Shown here: piece after piece, positions 10,259 to 23,500 of the stretch
How the letters are laid out: every line of letters begins with the position of its first letter
Position numbering within the stretch: position 1 is the stretch's first letter
Source of the DNA: Eulemur rufifrons
Taxonomy: Eukaryota > Chordata > Mammalia > Primates > Lemuridae
Length of the DNA: 64,000 nt
Assembly: GCF_041146395.1 (NCBI RefSeq)
Contig: NW_027182926.1
Location: 70,001 to 134,000 of the forward strand
Direction: 5' to 3'
The notes under the pieces: model-generated
Told to the model about the DNA's origin: nothing
Seen by the model: only the letters and a program-made list of their open reading frames with translations
Databases searched by the model: none
Position numbers and translations under genes: made by a program

Positions 10259-12945
10259 TGAGAGTCAAACATGGGAACGCTAACATTCACTCAGAGAACG
10301 CAACGTTTGGGTGGCTGGTTTTTAAGCATTCTAAACTGTATTTTGGAGGAAGTAGGAGAGTCATATATACGAATGCTTACATTCACGCAGAGAAAGCAAC
10401 TCTGTGGTCGTATTTTGTTGGCATGCTAAACTGTGGTTTGGAAGAAGTTCGAGAGCCTTATATAGGAAAGATTACAGTGACACAGAGAAAACAACTCTTT
10501 GTAGTTTCTTGGTAGGTCTGCTAAACTGTGATTTGGATGAAGTGTGAGAACGCTTGCATTCACTCAGAGAAAGAACTTTGTCGTGGTGGTTTGTAGGAAT
10601 AACAACTGTAGTTCGAAGAAGTAGGAGAGTCATATATGAACGGTTACATTCACGCAGAGAAAGCAACTGTGGGGTGGCGTAGGTAATCATCATAATCTGT
10701 AGTTTGGAGGAAGTTCGAGAGTCATATCTGGGGAAAATTAGAGTCACATAGAGAAAGGAACAATCGGGGGCTGGTGTGTAGGTCTGCTAAATTCTATTTT
10801 GGAAGAAGAGTGAGAGTCATATATGGGAACGCTTATGTTGACTCAGAGAAATCAACGATGGGACGCTGTATTGTTGGCATGCTAAACTGTAGTTTGGAAG
10901 AAGTTCGAGAGTCTTATATAGGAAAGTTTACAGTCACCTAGAGAAAGCAACTCACAGGAGGTGGTTTGTAAGCCGCTAAACTCTAATTTGGATGAAGTGA
11001 AAGAGGCATACATGGATACGCTTCATTCACTCAGAGAAAGGTAAATTGGGGTGCCGGTTTGTAGGTATACTAACTCCAGTTTGGAAGAAGTACTAGAGTC
11101 ATATATATGAACGCTTATATGGACGCAGAGAAAGCAACTATGGGGTGGTGTTTTGTAGGCCTGCTAAAATATAGTTTGGAAGAAGTTCGAAAGCAGACAG
11201 TCAGAGAAAGCAACTCTCGGCGGTTCATTTTTCGGTCTGCTGAATTGTATTTTGAAAGAAATACCAGAGTCATATATTCAAACGCTTACATTCATGCAGA
11301 GAAAGCAACTCTGGGGTGGTGTTTTCTAGGCATGCTAAACTCTAGTTTGGACGAAGTTTGAGAATCACATATAAGAAAGCTTAGAGTCGCTTAAAGCAAA
11401 TCTCTGGGTGTGGAATGTAGGCGTGCTAAACTCTATTTTGGTTTCGGAGTGAGAGTCATATATGGGAAGGCTTACATTCACTCAGAGAAAGCAACGATGG
11501 TGTGGTGGTTTGTAGGCATACTGAACTCTAGTTTGGAAGAAGTAGGAGAATGATATATGGGAACGCTTACATTCATGCAGAGAAAGCAATTATGGGGTGG
11601 CTTTTTTGTAGCCACGCTAATCTCTATTTTGCAAGAAGTTAAAGAGTAATATATAGGAAAGTGTACCGTCATTTATAGAAACCAACTTTCGGGGGATGGT
11701 TTGTAGGCCTGCAAAACTCTACTTTGGAAGAAGGGGGAGAGTCATATGGGGGACTGGGTATATTCACTCGGAGAAATCAACGATGGGGTTGTGGTTTGTA
11801 GGCATACTAAACTCTAGTTTGGAAGAAGGACGAGAATCATATATAGGAACGCTTACATTCATGCAGAGAAAGCAACTATGGAGTGATGTTTGTATGCCTA
11901 CTAAAGGATAGTTTGGAGGATGTTCGAGAGTCATATCTGGAAAGCTTACAGTCATTTAGAGAAAGCAACTCTCTGGGGATGGTTCGTAGGCCTGCTAAAC
12001 TCTATTTTCAATGAAGTGTTCGAATCATATACAGGAACGCTTACATTCACTCAGAGAAAGCAACGTTGGGGTGGCCGTTTGTGAGCATACTAAACTCTAC
12101 TTTGGAAGAGGTACGAGAGACATAAATACGAACGCTTACATTAACACAGAGAAAGCAAATACGGGGTGCTGTAATGCAGGCATGCTAAACTATAGATTGG
12201 AAGATGTTCGAAAGCTGACAGTCACTTAGAGAAAGCAACTCTTGGCGGGTGAGTTTTAGGTCTGCTAAATTGTATTTTGAAAGACGTACCAGAGTCATAT
12301 ACAAACGCTTACATTCATGCAGAGAAAGAAACTATGGGGTGATGTGTTGTTGGCATGCTAAACTGCAGTTTGGAAGGAGTTCGAGAGTGTTATATAGGAT
12401 AGCTTACAGTCACCTAGAGAAAGCAACACTCGGGACAGCTTTACAAGCCTCTAAACACTAATTAGCAGTAATTGTGAGAGTCAAGCATGGGAACGCTTAC
12501 ATTCACGGAGAGAACACAACGTTTGGGTGGTGGTTTGTAGGCATAATAACTGTAGTTCGGAAGAAGTAGGAGAGTCATATATATGAACGGTTACATTCAC
12601 GCAGAGAAAGAAACTGTTGGGTGGTGTATGTACGCATGTTAATCTATACTTTGGAGGAAGTTCGAGAGTCATATCTGGGGAAAATTGCAGTCACTTAGAG
12701 AAAGCAACAATCGGGGGCCGTTTTGTAGATCTGCTAAATTCTATTTTGGAAGAAGAGTGAAATTCATATGTGGGAACGCTTATGTTCACTCAGAGAAATC
12801 AACGATAGGGCAGTGTTTCGTTGGGATGCTAAAGTGTAGTTTGGAAGAAGTTCGCGAGTCTTATATAAGAAAGCTTACAGTCACCTAGAGAAAGTAACTC
12901 TCGGCAAATTGTTTCTAAGCGTGCTAAACTCTAATTTGCATCAAT
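10258..12945 (+). repeat. 2,688-bp satellite block, copy 1
   Basis: Positions in this block recur at +2,688 (10,472 to 13,160; 11,107 to 13,795; 11,478 to 14,166; 11,696 to 14,384; 12,249 to 14,937). By eye the two are almost identical over long stretches. The block is about 28-29 monomers long. At its left edge five monomers present in copies 2 and 3 are missing. Confidence 0.88.
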
Positions 12946-15633
12946 TGTGAGAGTCAAACATGGGAATGCTTACATTCACTCAGAGAACGCAACGTTTGGG
13001 TGGTGGTTTGTAAGCATTCTAAACTGTATTTTGGAGGAAGTAGGAGAGTCATATATACGAATGCTTACATTCACGCAGAGAAAGCAACTCTGTGATCGTA
13101 TTTTGTTGGCATGCTAAACTGTGGTTTGGAAGAAGTTCGAGAGCCTTATATAGGAAAGATTACAGTGACACAGAGAAAACAACTCTCTGTAGTTTGTTGG
13201 TAGGTCTACTAAACTGTAATTTGGATGATGTGTGAGAACGCTTGCATTCACTCAGAGAAAGAACTTTGTCGTGGTGGTTTGTAGGAATAACAACTGTAGT
13301 TCGAAGAAGTAGGAGAGTCATATATGAACGGTTACATTCACGCAGAGAAAGCAACTGTGGGGTGGCGTAGGTAATCATCATAATCTGTAGTTTGGAGGAA
13401 GTTCGAGAGTCATATCTGGGGAAAATTAGAGTCACATAGAGAAAGGAACAATCGGGGGCTGGTGTGTAGGTCTGCTAAATTCTATTTTGGAAGAAGAGTG
13501 AGAGTCATATATGGGAACGCTTATGTTGACTCAGAGAAATCAACGATGGGACGCTGTATTGTTGGCATGCTAAACTGTAGTTTGGAAGAAGTTCGAGAGT
13601 CTTATATAGGAAAGTTTACAGTCACCTAGAGAAAGCAACTCACAGGAGGTGGTTTGTAAGCCGCTAAACTCTAATTTGGATGAAGTGAAAGAGGCATACA
13701 TGGATACGCTTCATTCACTCAGAGAAAGGTAAATTGGGGTGCCGGTTTGTAGGTATACTAACTCCAGTTTGGAAGAAGTACTAGAGTCATATATATGAAC
13801 GCTTATATGGACGCAGAGAAAGCAACTATGGGGTGGTGTTTTGTAGGCCTGCTAAAATATAGTTTGGAAGAAGTTCGAAAGCAGACAGTCAGAGAAAGCA
13901 ACTCTCGGCGGTTCATTTTTCGGTCTGCTGAATTGTATTTTGAAAGAAATACCAGAGTCATATATTCAAACGCTTACATTCATGCAGAGAAAGCAACTCT
14001 GGGGTGGTGTTTTCTAGGCATGCTAAACTCTAGTTTGGACGAAGTTTGAGAATCACATATAAGAAAGCTTAGAGTCGCTTAAAGCAAATCTCTGGGTGTG
14101 GAATGTAGGCGTGCTAAACTCTATTTTGGTTTCGGAGTGAGAGTCATATATGGGAAGGCTTACATTCACTCAGAGAAAGCAACGATGGTGTGGTGGTTTG
14201 TAGGCATACTGAACTCTAGTTTGGAAGAAGTAGGAGAATGATATATGGGAACGCTTACATTCATGCAGAGAAAGCAATTATGGGGTGGCTTTTTTGTAGC
14301 CACGCTAATCTCTATTTTGCAAGAAGTTAAAGAGTAATATATAGGAAAGTGTACCGTCATTTATAGAAACCAACTTTCGGGGGATGGTTTGTAGGCCTGC
14401 AAAACTCTACTTTGGAAGAAGGGGGAGAGTCATATGGGGGACTGGGTATATTCACTCGGAGAAATCAACGATGGGGTTGTGGTTTGTAGGCATACTAAAC
14501 TCTAGTTTGGAAGAAGGACGAGAATCATATATAGGAACGCTTACATTCATGCAGAGAAAGCAACTATGGAGTGATGTTTGTATGCCTACTAAAGGATAGT
14601 TTGGAGGATGTTCGAGAGTCATATCTGGAAAGCTTACAGTCATTTAGAGAAAGCAACTCTCTGGGGATGGTTCGTAGGCCTGCTAAACTCTATTTTCAAT
14701 GAAGTGTTCGAATCATATACAGGAACGCTTACATTCACTCAGAGAAAGCAACGTTGGGGTGGCCGTTTGTGAGCATACTAAACTCTACTTTGGAAGAGGT
14801 ACGAGAGACATAAATACGAACGCTTACATTAACACAGAGAAAGCAAATACGGGGTGCTGTAATGCAGGCATGCTAAACTATAGATTGGAAGATGTTCGAA
14901 AGCTGACAGTCACTTAGAGAAAGCAACTCTTGGCGGGTGAGTTTTAGGTCTGCTAAATTGTATTTTGAAAGACGTACCAGAGTCATATACAAACGCTTAC
15001 ATTCATGCAGAGAAAGAAACTATGGGGTGATGTGTTGTTGGCATGCTAAACTGCAGTTTGGAAGGAGTTCGAGAGTGTTATATAGGATAGCTTACAGTCA
15101 CCTAGAGAAAGCAACACTCGGGACAGCTTTACAAGCCTCTAAACACTAATTAGCAGTAATTGTGAGAGTCAAGCATGGGAACGCTTACATTCACGGAGAG
15201 AACACAACGTTTGGGTGGTGGTTTGTAGGCATAATAACTGTAGTTCGGAAGAAGTAGGAGAGTCATATATATGAACGGTTACATTCACGCAGAGAAAGAA
15301 ACTGTTGGGTGGTGTATGTACGCATGTTAATCTATACTTTGGAGGAAGTTCGAGAGTCATATCTGGGGAAAATTGCAGTCACTTAGAGAAAGCAACAATC
15401 GGGGGCCGTTTTGTAGATCTGCTAAATTCTATTTTGGAAGAAGAGTGAAATTCATATGTGGGAACGCTTATGTTCACTCAGAGAAATCAACGATAGGGCA
15501 GTGTTTCGTTGGGATGCTAAAGTGTAGTTTGGAAGAAGTTCGCGAGTCTTATATAAGAAAGCTTACAGTCACCTAGAGAAAGTAACTCTCGGCAAATTGT
15601 TTCTAAGCGTGCTAAACTCTAATTTGCATCAAT
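12946..15633 (+). repeat. 2,688-bp satellite block, copy 2
   Basis: Near-identical direct repeat of 10,258-12,945. Shared private variants include CGGTTCATTTTTCGG near 13,910 and GTATATTCACTCGGAG near 14,448. A third, partial copy continues from 15,634 to about 16,560. Confidence 0.88.
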
Positions 15634-17820
15634 TGTGAGAGTCAAACATGGGAATGCTTACATTCACTCAGAGAACGCAACGTTTGGGTGGTGGTTTGTA
15701 AGCATTCTAAACTGTATTTTGGAGGAAGTAGGAGAGTCATATATACGAATGCTTACATTCACGCAGAGAAAGCAACTCTGTGATCGTATTTTGTTGGCAT
15801 GCTAAACTGTGGTTTGGAAGAAGTTCGAGAGCCTTATATAGGAAAGATTACAGTGACACAGAGAAAACAACTCTCTGTAGTTTGTTGGTAGGTCTACTAA
15901 ACTGTAATTTGGATGATGTGTGAGAACGCTTGCATTCACTCAGAGAAAGAACTTTGTCGTGGTGGTTTGTAGGAATAACAACTGTAGTTCGAAGAAGTAG
16001 GAGAGTCATATATGAACGGTTACATTCACGCAGAGAAAGCAACTGTGGAGTGGCGTATGTAATCATCATAATCTGTAGTTTGGAGGAAGTTCGAGAGTCA
16101 TATCTGGGGAAAATTAGAGTCATTTAGAGAAAGGAACAATCGGGGGCTGGTGTGTAGGTCTGCTAAATTCTATTTTGGAAAAAGAGTGAGAGTCATATAT
16201 GGGAACGCTTATGTTGACTCAGAGAAATCAACGATGGGGCGCTGTATTGTTGGCATGCTAAACTGTAGTTTGGAAGAAGTTCGAAAGTCTTATATAGGAA
16301 AGTTTACAGTCACCTAGAGAAAGCAACTCACAGGAGGTGGTTTGTAAGCCGCTAAACTCTAATTTGGATGAAGTGAAAGAGGCATACATGGATACGCTTC
16401 ATTCACTCAGAGAAAGGTAAATTGGGGTGCCGGTTTGTAGGTATACTAACTCCAGTTTGGAAGAAGTACTAGAGTCATATATATGAACGCTTATATGGAC
16501 GCAGAGAAAGCAACTATGGGGTGGTGTTTTGTAGGCCTGCTAAAATATAGTTTGGAAGAAGTTCGAAAGCAGACAGTCACTTAGAGAAAGCAACTCTTGG
16601 CGGTGGATTTTTAGGTCTGCTAAATTGTATTTTGAAAGAAGTACCAGAGTCATATATTCAAACACTTACATTCATGCAGAGAAAGGAACTGTGGGGTGGT
16701 GTTTTCTAGGCGTGCTAAACTCTAGTTTGGACGAAGTTTGAGAATCACATATAAGAAAGCTTAGAGTCACTTAGAGAAAGCAAATCTCTGGGTGTGGAAT
16801 GTAGGCGTGCTAAACTCTATTTTGGTTTAGATTGAGAGTCATATATGGAAAGGGTTACATTCACTCAGAGAAAGCAACGATGGTGTGGTGGTTTGTAGGC
16901 ATACTAAACTCTAGTTTGGAAGAAGTAAGAAAATGATATATGGGAACGCTTACATTCATGCAGAGAAAGCAATTATGGGGTGGCTTTTTTGTACCCATGC
17001 TAATCTCTAGTTTGGAAGAAGTTATATAGGAAAGCGTACACTCATTTATAGAAACCAACTTTCGGGGGATGAAGGGTAGGCCTGCAAAACTCTACTTTGG
17101 AAGAAGTGGGAGAGTCATATTGGGGACCACGTACATTGACTCAGAGAAATCGAGGATGGGGTTGTGTTTTGTAGGCATACTAAACTCTAGTTTGGAGAAA
17201 GTACGAGAATCATATATAGGAACGCTTACATTCATGCAGAGAAAGCAACTATGGAGTGAGGTTTGTATGCCTACTAAACTATAGTTTGGAGGAAGTTTAG
17301 AATCTTATATAGCAAAGCTTACAGTCACCTAGAGAGAGCAACTCTTGGGAGATGATTTCTAAGCCTGATAATTTGCACCAACTCTTAAAGTCAAGTATGG
17401 GAAGGTTTACATCCACTCAGAACGCAAGGTTTGGGTTGCAGTTTGTGGCCTTAATTGTAGTTCGGAAGAAGTAGGAAAGTCATATATATGAACGCTTACA
17501 TTCACGCAGACAAACCAGCCTTGGAGTGATGTGTGTATGCCTACTAAACTATAGTTTGGAGGATGTTCGAGAGTCATATCTGGAAAGCTTACAGTCATGT
17601 AGAGAAAGAAACTCTCAGGGGGTGGTTCGTAGGCCTGCTAAACTCTATTTTCAAAGAAGTGTTAAAATCATATACAGGAACGCTTACATTCACTCAGAGA
17701 AAGCAACGTTGGGGTGGCCGTTTGTGAGCATACTAAACTCTACTTTGGAAGAGGTACAAGAGACATAAATACGAAAGCTTACATTAACACAGAGAAAGCA
17801 AATACGGGGTGCTGTAGTGC
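15250..17820 (+). repeat. Second copy of the 7.4-10.0 kb satellite segment
   Basis: Partner of 7,391-9,960. Its left part is also the third copy of the 2,688-bp block. The sequence follows the 2,688-bp block to about 16.5 kb and then follows the 8.7-kb variants, for example CAGTCACTTAGAGAAAGC near 16,575 in place of the shortened CAGTCAGAGAAAGC at 13,887. Confidence 0.83.
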
Positions 17821-20500
17821 AGGCATGCTAAACTATAGAATGGAAGAAGTTCGAAAGCTGACAGTCACTTAGAGAAAGCAACTCTTGGCGGGTGATTTTT
17901 TAAGTCTGCTAAATTGTATTTTGAAAGACGTGTCAGAGTCTTATATACAAACGCTTACATTCATGCGTAGAAAGAAACTATGGGGTGATGTGTTGTGGGG
18001 ATGCTAAACTGCAGTTTGGAAGAAGTTCGAGAGTGTTATGTAGGATAGCTTACAGTCACCTAGAGAAAGCAACACTCAGGAGAGCTTTGCAAGCCTGCTA
18101 AACTCTAACAAGCAGCGATTGTGAGAGTCAAACATGGGAACGCTTACATTCACTCAGAGAACACAACGTTTGGGTGTTGGTTTGTAGGCATAATAACTGT
18201 AGTTCGGAAGAAGTAGGAGAGTCATATATGAACGGTTACATTCACGCAGAGAAAGCAACTGTTGGGTGGCGTATGTATGCATGCTAATCTGTAGTTTGGA
18301 GGAATTTCGAGAGTCATATCTGGGGAAAATTACAGTCACTTAGAGAAAGCAAACATCGGGGGCCATTTTGTAGATCTGCTAAATTCTATTTTGAAAGAAG
18401 AATGAGAGTCATATATGGGAACGCTTATGATCACGAAGAGAAATCAACTATGGGGCAGTGTTTTGTTGGCATGCTAAACTGTAGTTTGGAAGAAGTTCGC
18501 GAGTCTTACATAGGAAAGTTTACAGTCACCCAGAGAAAGCAACTCTCGGGAGATTGTTTCTAAGCATGCTAAATTCTAGATTGCATCAATTGTGAGAGTC
18601 AAACATGGGAACGCTTACATTCACTCAGAGAACGCAACGTTTGGGTGGTGGTTTGTAAGCATTCTAAACTGTATTTTGGAGGAAGTAGGAGAGTCATATA
18701 TACGAATGCTTACATTCACGCAGAGAAAGCAACTCTGTGATCGTATTTTGTTGGCATGCTAAACTGTGGTTTGGAAGAAGTTCGAGAGCCTTACATAGGA
18801 AAGATTACAGTGACACAGAGAAAAACAAATCTCTGTAGTTTGTTGGTAGGTCTGCTAAACTGTAATTTGGATGAAGTGTGAGAACGCTTGCATTCACTCA
18901 CAGAAAGAACGTTGTCGTGATGGTTTGTAGGAATAAATGCTGTAGTTCAAAAGAAGTAGGAGAGTCATATATGAACGGTTACATTCACGCAGAGAAAGCA
19001 ACTGTGGGGTGGTCTATGTAATCATCATAATCTAGTTTGGAGAAAGTTCGAGAGTCATATGTGGGAAAAATTAAAGTCACCTAGAGAATTGGAACCATCG
19101 GGTGTTGTGTAGGTCTGCTAAATTCTATTTTGGAAGAAGAGTGAGAGTCATATATGGGAACGCTTATGTTCACTCAGAGAAATCAACGATGGGGCGCTGT
19201 ATTGTTGGCATGCTAAACTGTAGTTTGGAAGAAGTTCGAGAGTCTTATATAGGAAAATTTACAGTCACCTAGAGAAAGCAACTCACAGGAGGTGGTTTGT
19301 GGGCCGCTAAACTCTAATTTGGATGAAGTGAAAGAGGCATACATGGATACGCTTCATTCACTCAGAGAAAGGTAAATTTGGGTGCCGGTTTGTAGGTATA
19401 CTAACTCCAGTTTGGAAGAAGTACGAGAGTCATATATATGAACGATTATATGGACGCAGAGAAAGCAACTATGGGGTGGTGTTTTGTAGGCATGATAAAA
19501 TATAATTTGGAAGAAGTTCGAAAGCTGACAGTGACTTAGAGAAAGCAACTCTTGGCGGTTGATTTTGAGGTCTGCTAAATTGTATTTTGATAGAAGTACA
19601 AGAGTCATATATAAAATCGCTTATATTTATTCTGAGAAAGAAACTATGTGGTTATGTTTTGTTGGCGTGCTGAAATGTAGTTTCGAAGACGTTCGACAGT
19701 CTTTTATAGGAAAGCTTACAGTCCCCCAGAGGAAGCAACTTTCGAGAGATAGTTTGTAAGCCTGCTAAACTCTACTTTGCATCATTTGGAACAGTCATAC
19801 TTGGGAACGCTAACATTCTCTGAGAGAACGCAACGTTTGGTTGGTTGTTTGTAAGCATACTAAACTGTATTTTGGAAGAAGTAGCAGAGTCATATATATG
19901 AGTGCTTACATTCACGCAGAGAGGGCAACTATGGGGTGGTGTTTTGTAGGCATGCAAATCTCTAGTTGCGAAGAAGTTAAGAGTAATAGGAAAGCTTACA
20001 GTCTCACAGAGAAAGCAACCCTTGGGGGCCGGTTTGTAGTTCTGCCAAATTCTATTTTGGATGAAGTGTGAATCTTAAATGGGAACGCTAACATTCACTC
20101 AGAGAAAGCAAGGTTGCGGTGGTGATTTTTAGTCACACTAAACTGGAGTTTGGAGGAAGTACGAGAATAAAAGAATGCTTACATTCACTCAGAAAAAGCA
20201 ACGTTGGGGAGGTGGTTGGTAGGTGTACTATACTTTGGAAGAAGTACGAGCGTGATGCATAGGAACGCTTACATTCACGCAAACTATGGGGTGGCCTTTT
20301 GTTGGCATGCTAAACTATGTCCCAAAGTCATATATAGGAAAGCTTATAGTGAGAGAAAGCAACTCTCGGGCGGTGTTTTGTAGGTCCGGCAAATTGCATT
20401 TTGAAAGCAGTCCGAGATTCATATAAGGGAAGGCCTATATCCACTCAGAGAAAGCAATGTTAGGCTGGTGGTTTGTAGGCATACTAAACTGTATTTTGGA
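17820..20500 (+). repeat. More diverged forward satellite
   Basis: The 94-bp monomers continue, with more private changes and no near-identical partner in the window. 18,121-18,850 resembles 12,475-13,200. Short monomers appear near 20,270-20,340, where parts of the unit are deleted. Divergence rises toward the inversion point. Confidence 0.8.
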
Positions 20501-20515
20501 ACTCGTATGTATGAC
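20490..20515. other. Inversion junction within the satellite
   Basis: The forward motif CTAAACTGTATTTTGGA ends at 20,500. It is followed directly by ACTCGTATGTATGACTCTC, which is the satellite read on the other strand. From here to 25,275 every monomer is reversed. The flanks are not mirror images: sequence to the right matches the reverse complement of about 12,965 downward, while the left flank is a different, more diverged set of monomers. Confidence 0.88.
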
Positions 20516-23500
20516 TCTCACACTTGATCCAAATGAGAGTTCACCAGGCCTATAAACCACATCCTGAGAGTTGCTTTCTCTAGGTGAATGTAAGCTTTCC
20601 TATGTAAAACTCTCGAACTTCTTCCAAACTAAAGTTTAGCATGCCAACAGTACACCACCGCATCGTTGCTTTCTCTGAGTGAACATAAGCATTCCCTTAT
20701 ATGAATCACTTTTTCCAAAATAGAATTTAGCAGACCTACAAACCAGTCCCCGATGGTTGATTTAGCTATGTGACTGTAATTTTCCCCAGATATGACTCTC
20801 AAACTTCCTCCAAAGTATAGATTAACATGCGTACATACACCACCCAACAGTTTCTTTCTCTGCGTGAATGTAACTGTTCATATATATGACTCTCCTACTT
20901 CTTCCGACCTACAGTTATTATGCCTACAAACCACCACCCAAACGTTGTGTTCTCTCCGTGAATGTAAGCTTTCCCATATTTGACTCTCACAATTGCTGCT
21001 AATTAGTGTTTAGAGGCTTGCAAAGCTGTCCCGAGTGTTGTTTTCTCTAGGTGACTGTAGCTATCCTATATAACACTCTGGAAGTCCTTTCAAACTGCAG
21101 TTTAGCATGCCAACAACACATCACCCCATAGTTTCTTTCTCTGCATAAATGTAAGCGTTTGTGTATATAACTCTTGTACGTCTTTCAAAATACAATTTAG
21201 CAGACCTAAAAATCACCCGCCAAGAGTTGCTTTCTCTAAGTGACTGTCAGCTTTCGAACTTCTTCCAATCTATAGTTTAGCATGCCTGCACTACAGCACC
21301 CCGTATTTGCTTTCTCTGTGTTAATGTAAGCGTTCATATGTATGTCTCTCGTACCTCTTCCAAAGTAGAGTTTAGTATGCTCAAAAACGGCCACCCCAAC
21401 GTTGCTTTCTCTGAGTGAATGTAAGCGTTCCTGTATATGATTCGAACACTTCATTGAAAATAGAGTTTAGCAGGCCTACGAACCACCCCCAGAGAGTTGC
21501 TTTCTCTAAATGACTGTAAGCTTTCCAGATATGACTCTCGAACATCCTCCAATCTATCGTTTAGTAGGCATACAAACATCACTCCATAGTTGCTTTCTCT
21601 GCATGAATGTAAGCGTTCCTATAAATGATTCTCGTCCTTCTTCCAAACTAGAGTTTAGTATGCCTACAAACCACAACCCCGTCGTTGATTTCTCCGAGTG
21701 AATATACCCAGTCCCCCATATGACTCTCCCCCTTCTTCCAAAGTAGAGTTTTGCAGGCCTACAAATCATCCCCCGAAAGTTGGTTTCTATAAATGACGGT
21801 ACGCTTTCCTATATATTACTCTTTAACTTCTTGCAAAATAGAGATTTGCATGGCTACAAAAAAGCCACCCCATAATTGCTTTCTCTGCATGAATGTAAGC
21901 GTTCCCATATATCATTCTCCTACTTCTTCCAAACTAGAGTTCAGTATGCCTACAAACGACCACACCATCGTTGCTTTCTCTGAGTGAATGTAAGCCTTCC
22001 CATATATGACTCTCACTCTGAAACCAAAATAGAGTTTGGCACACCTACATTCCACACCCAGAGATTTGCTTTAAGCGACTCTAAGCTTTCTTATATGTGA
22101 TTGTCAAACTTCGTCCAAACTAGAGTTTAGCATGCCTAGAAACCACCCCACAGTTGCTTTCTCTGCATGAATGTAAGCGTTCATATACATGACTCTCGTA
22201 CTTCCTCCAAAATACAGTTTAGAATGCCTACAAACCACCACCCAAACGTTGCGTTCTCTGAATGAATGAAAGCATTCCCATGTTTGACTCTCACAATTGA
22301 TGCAAAGTAGAGTTTAGCAGGCCAAGAAAGGCTCTCCCGAGAGTTACTTTCTCTAGGTGACTGTAAGCTTTCCTAAATAAGACTCTCCAACTTCTTCCAA
22401 ACTACAGGTTAACATGCCCACAAAACATCACCCCATGGTTTTTTCTTTGCATGAATGTAAGCATTAGTATATATGACTCTGGTACTTCTTTCAAAATACA
22501 ATTTAGCAGACCTAAAAATCACCCACCAAGAGTTGCTTTCTCTAAATGACTGTTCAGGTTTGGAACTTCTTCCAAACTATAGCATGCTTACAAAACACCA
22601 CCACGTAGTTGCTTTCTCTGTGTGAATGTAAGCGTTCCCAAATATCATTCTCGTACTTCTTCCAAACTATTTAGTATGCCTACAAAAACCACCCCAGTGT
22701 TGTTTCTCTGAGGGAATGTAAGCGGTCCCATGTTTGACTCTCACACTTCATCCAAATTAGAGTTTAGCATGTGTACAAAAAAATCTCCCGAGAGTTGCTT
22801 TCCCTGGGTGACGGTAATCTTTCCTTTATAAGGTTCTCCAACTTCTTCCAAACTAAAGTTTAGCATGCCTACAAAACCTGACGCCATAAGTGCTTTCTCT
22901 GTGTGAATGTAAGTTCCTATATAGGACTCTCGTACTTCTTCCAAACTACAGTTTAGTATGCCCTACAAACCACCACCCAAACGTTGTTTTCTCTGAGTGA
23001 ATGTAAGCGTTCCCATATATGACTCTCACACTTCAACCAAAATAACTCTATTTCAACCAAAATAACTCTACATTCCACACCCAGAGAGTTGCTTTCTCTA
23101 CGTGACTGTAAACTTTCCTATATATGACTCTCAAACTTCGTCCAAACTAGAGTTTTGCAAGCCTACAAAACACCACCCCATAGTTGCATTCGGTGCCGGA
23201 ATGTAAGCGGTTCTACATGTGATTCTCTTGCTTCTTCTAGGAACCACAACCACAACGTTGCTTTCACTGAGTTCCCATATATTATTCTAACACTTCATTG
23301 AAAATAGAGTTTAGCAGGCCTACGAAACACCCCCGAGGGTTGCTTTCTCTAAGTGACTGTAAGCTTCCCAGATATGGCTCTCGAACTTCCTCCAAACTAT
23401 ATTTTAGTAGGCATACAAACATCACTCCATAGTTGCTTTCTCTGCGTGAAGGTAAGCTTTCCTATATACGATTCTCGTACTTCTTCCAAACTAGAGTTGA

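Larger units (their letters stand above)
7391..20500 (+). repeat. 94-bp satellite array, forward orientation
   Basis: Tandem monomers of about 94-95 bp; for example, the TCATAT motif recurs at 7,404, 7,498 and 7,593. A consensus monomer reads GAGAGTCATATATGGGAACG, CTTACATTCACTCAGAG, AAAGCAACNNTGGGGTGG, TGTTTTGTAGGCATGC, TAAACTCTAGTTTGGAAG, AAGT. Monomers diverge from each other by perhaps 10-30 percent by eye, but larger blocks are almost identical. Short open frames on both strands translate the monomer itself (LREST/LYFGRS-like peptides) and are not genes. The left edge is sharp against the telomere-like array. Confidence 0.95.

Noticed and set aside
20400..20600. Fold-back sequencing artefact at the satellite inversion
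   Set aside because: The flanks are not mirror images of each other, which a fold-back read would produce. Confirmation by spanning reads is still needed.
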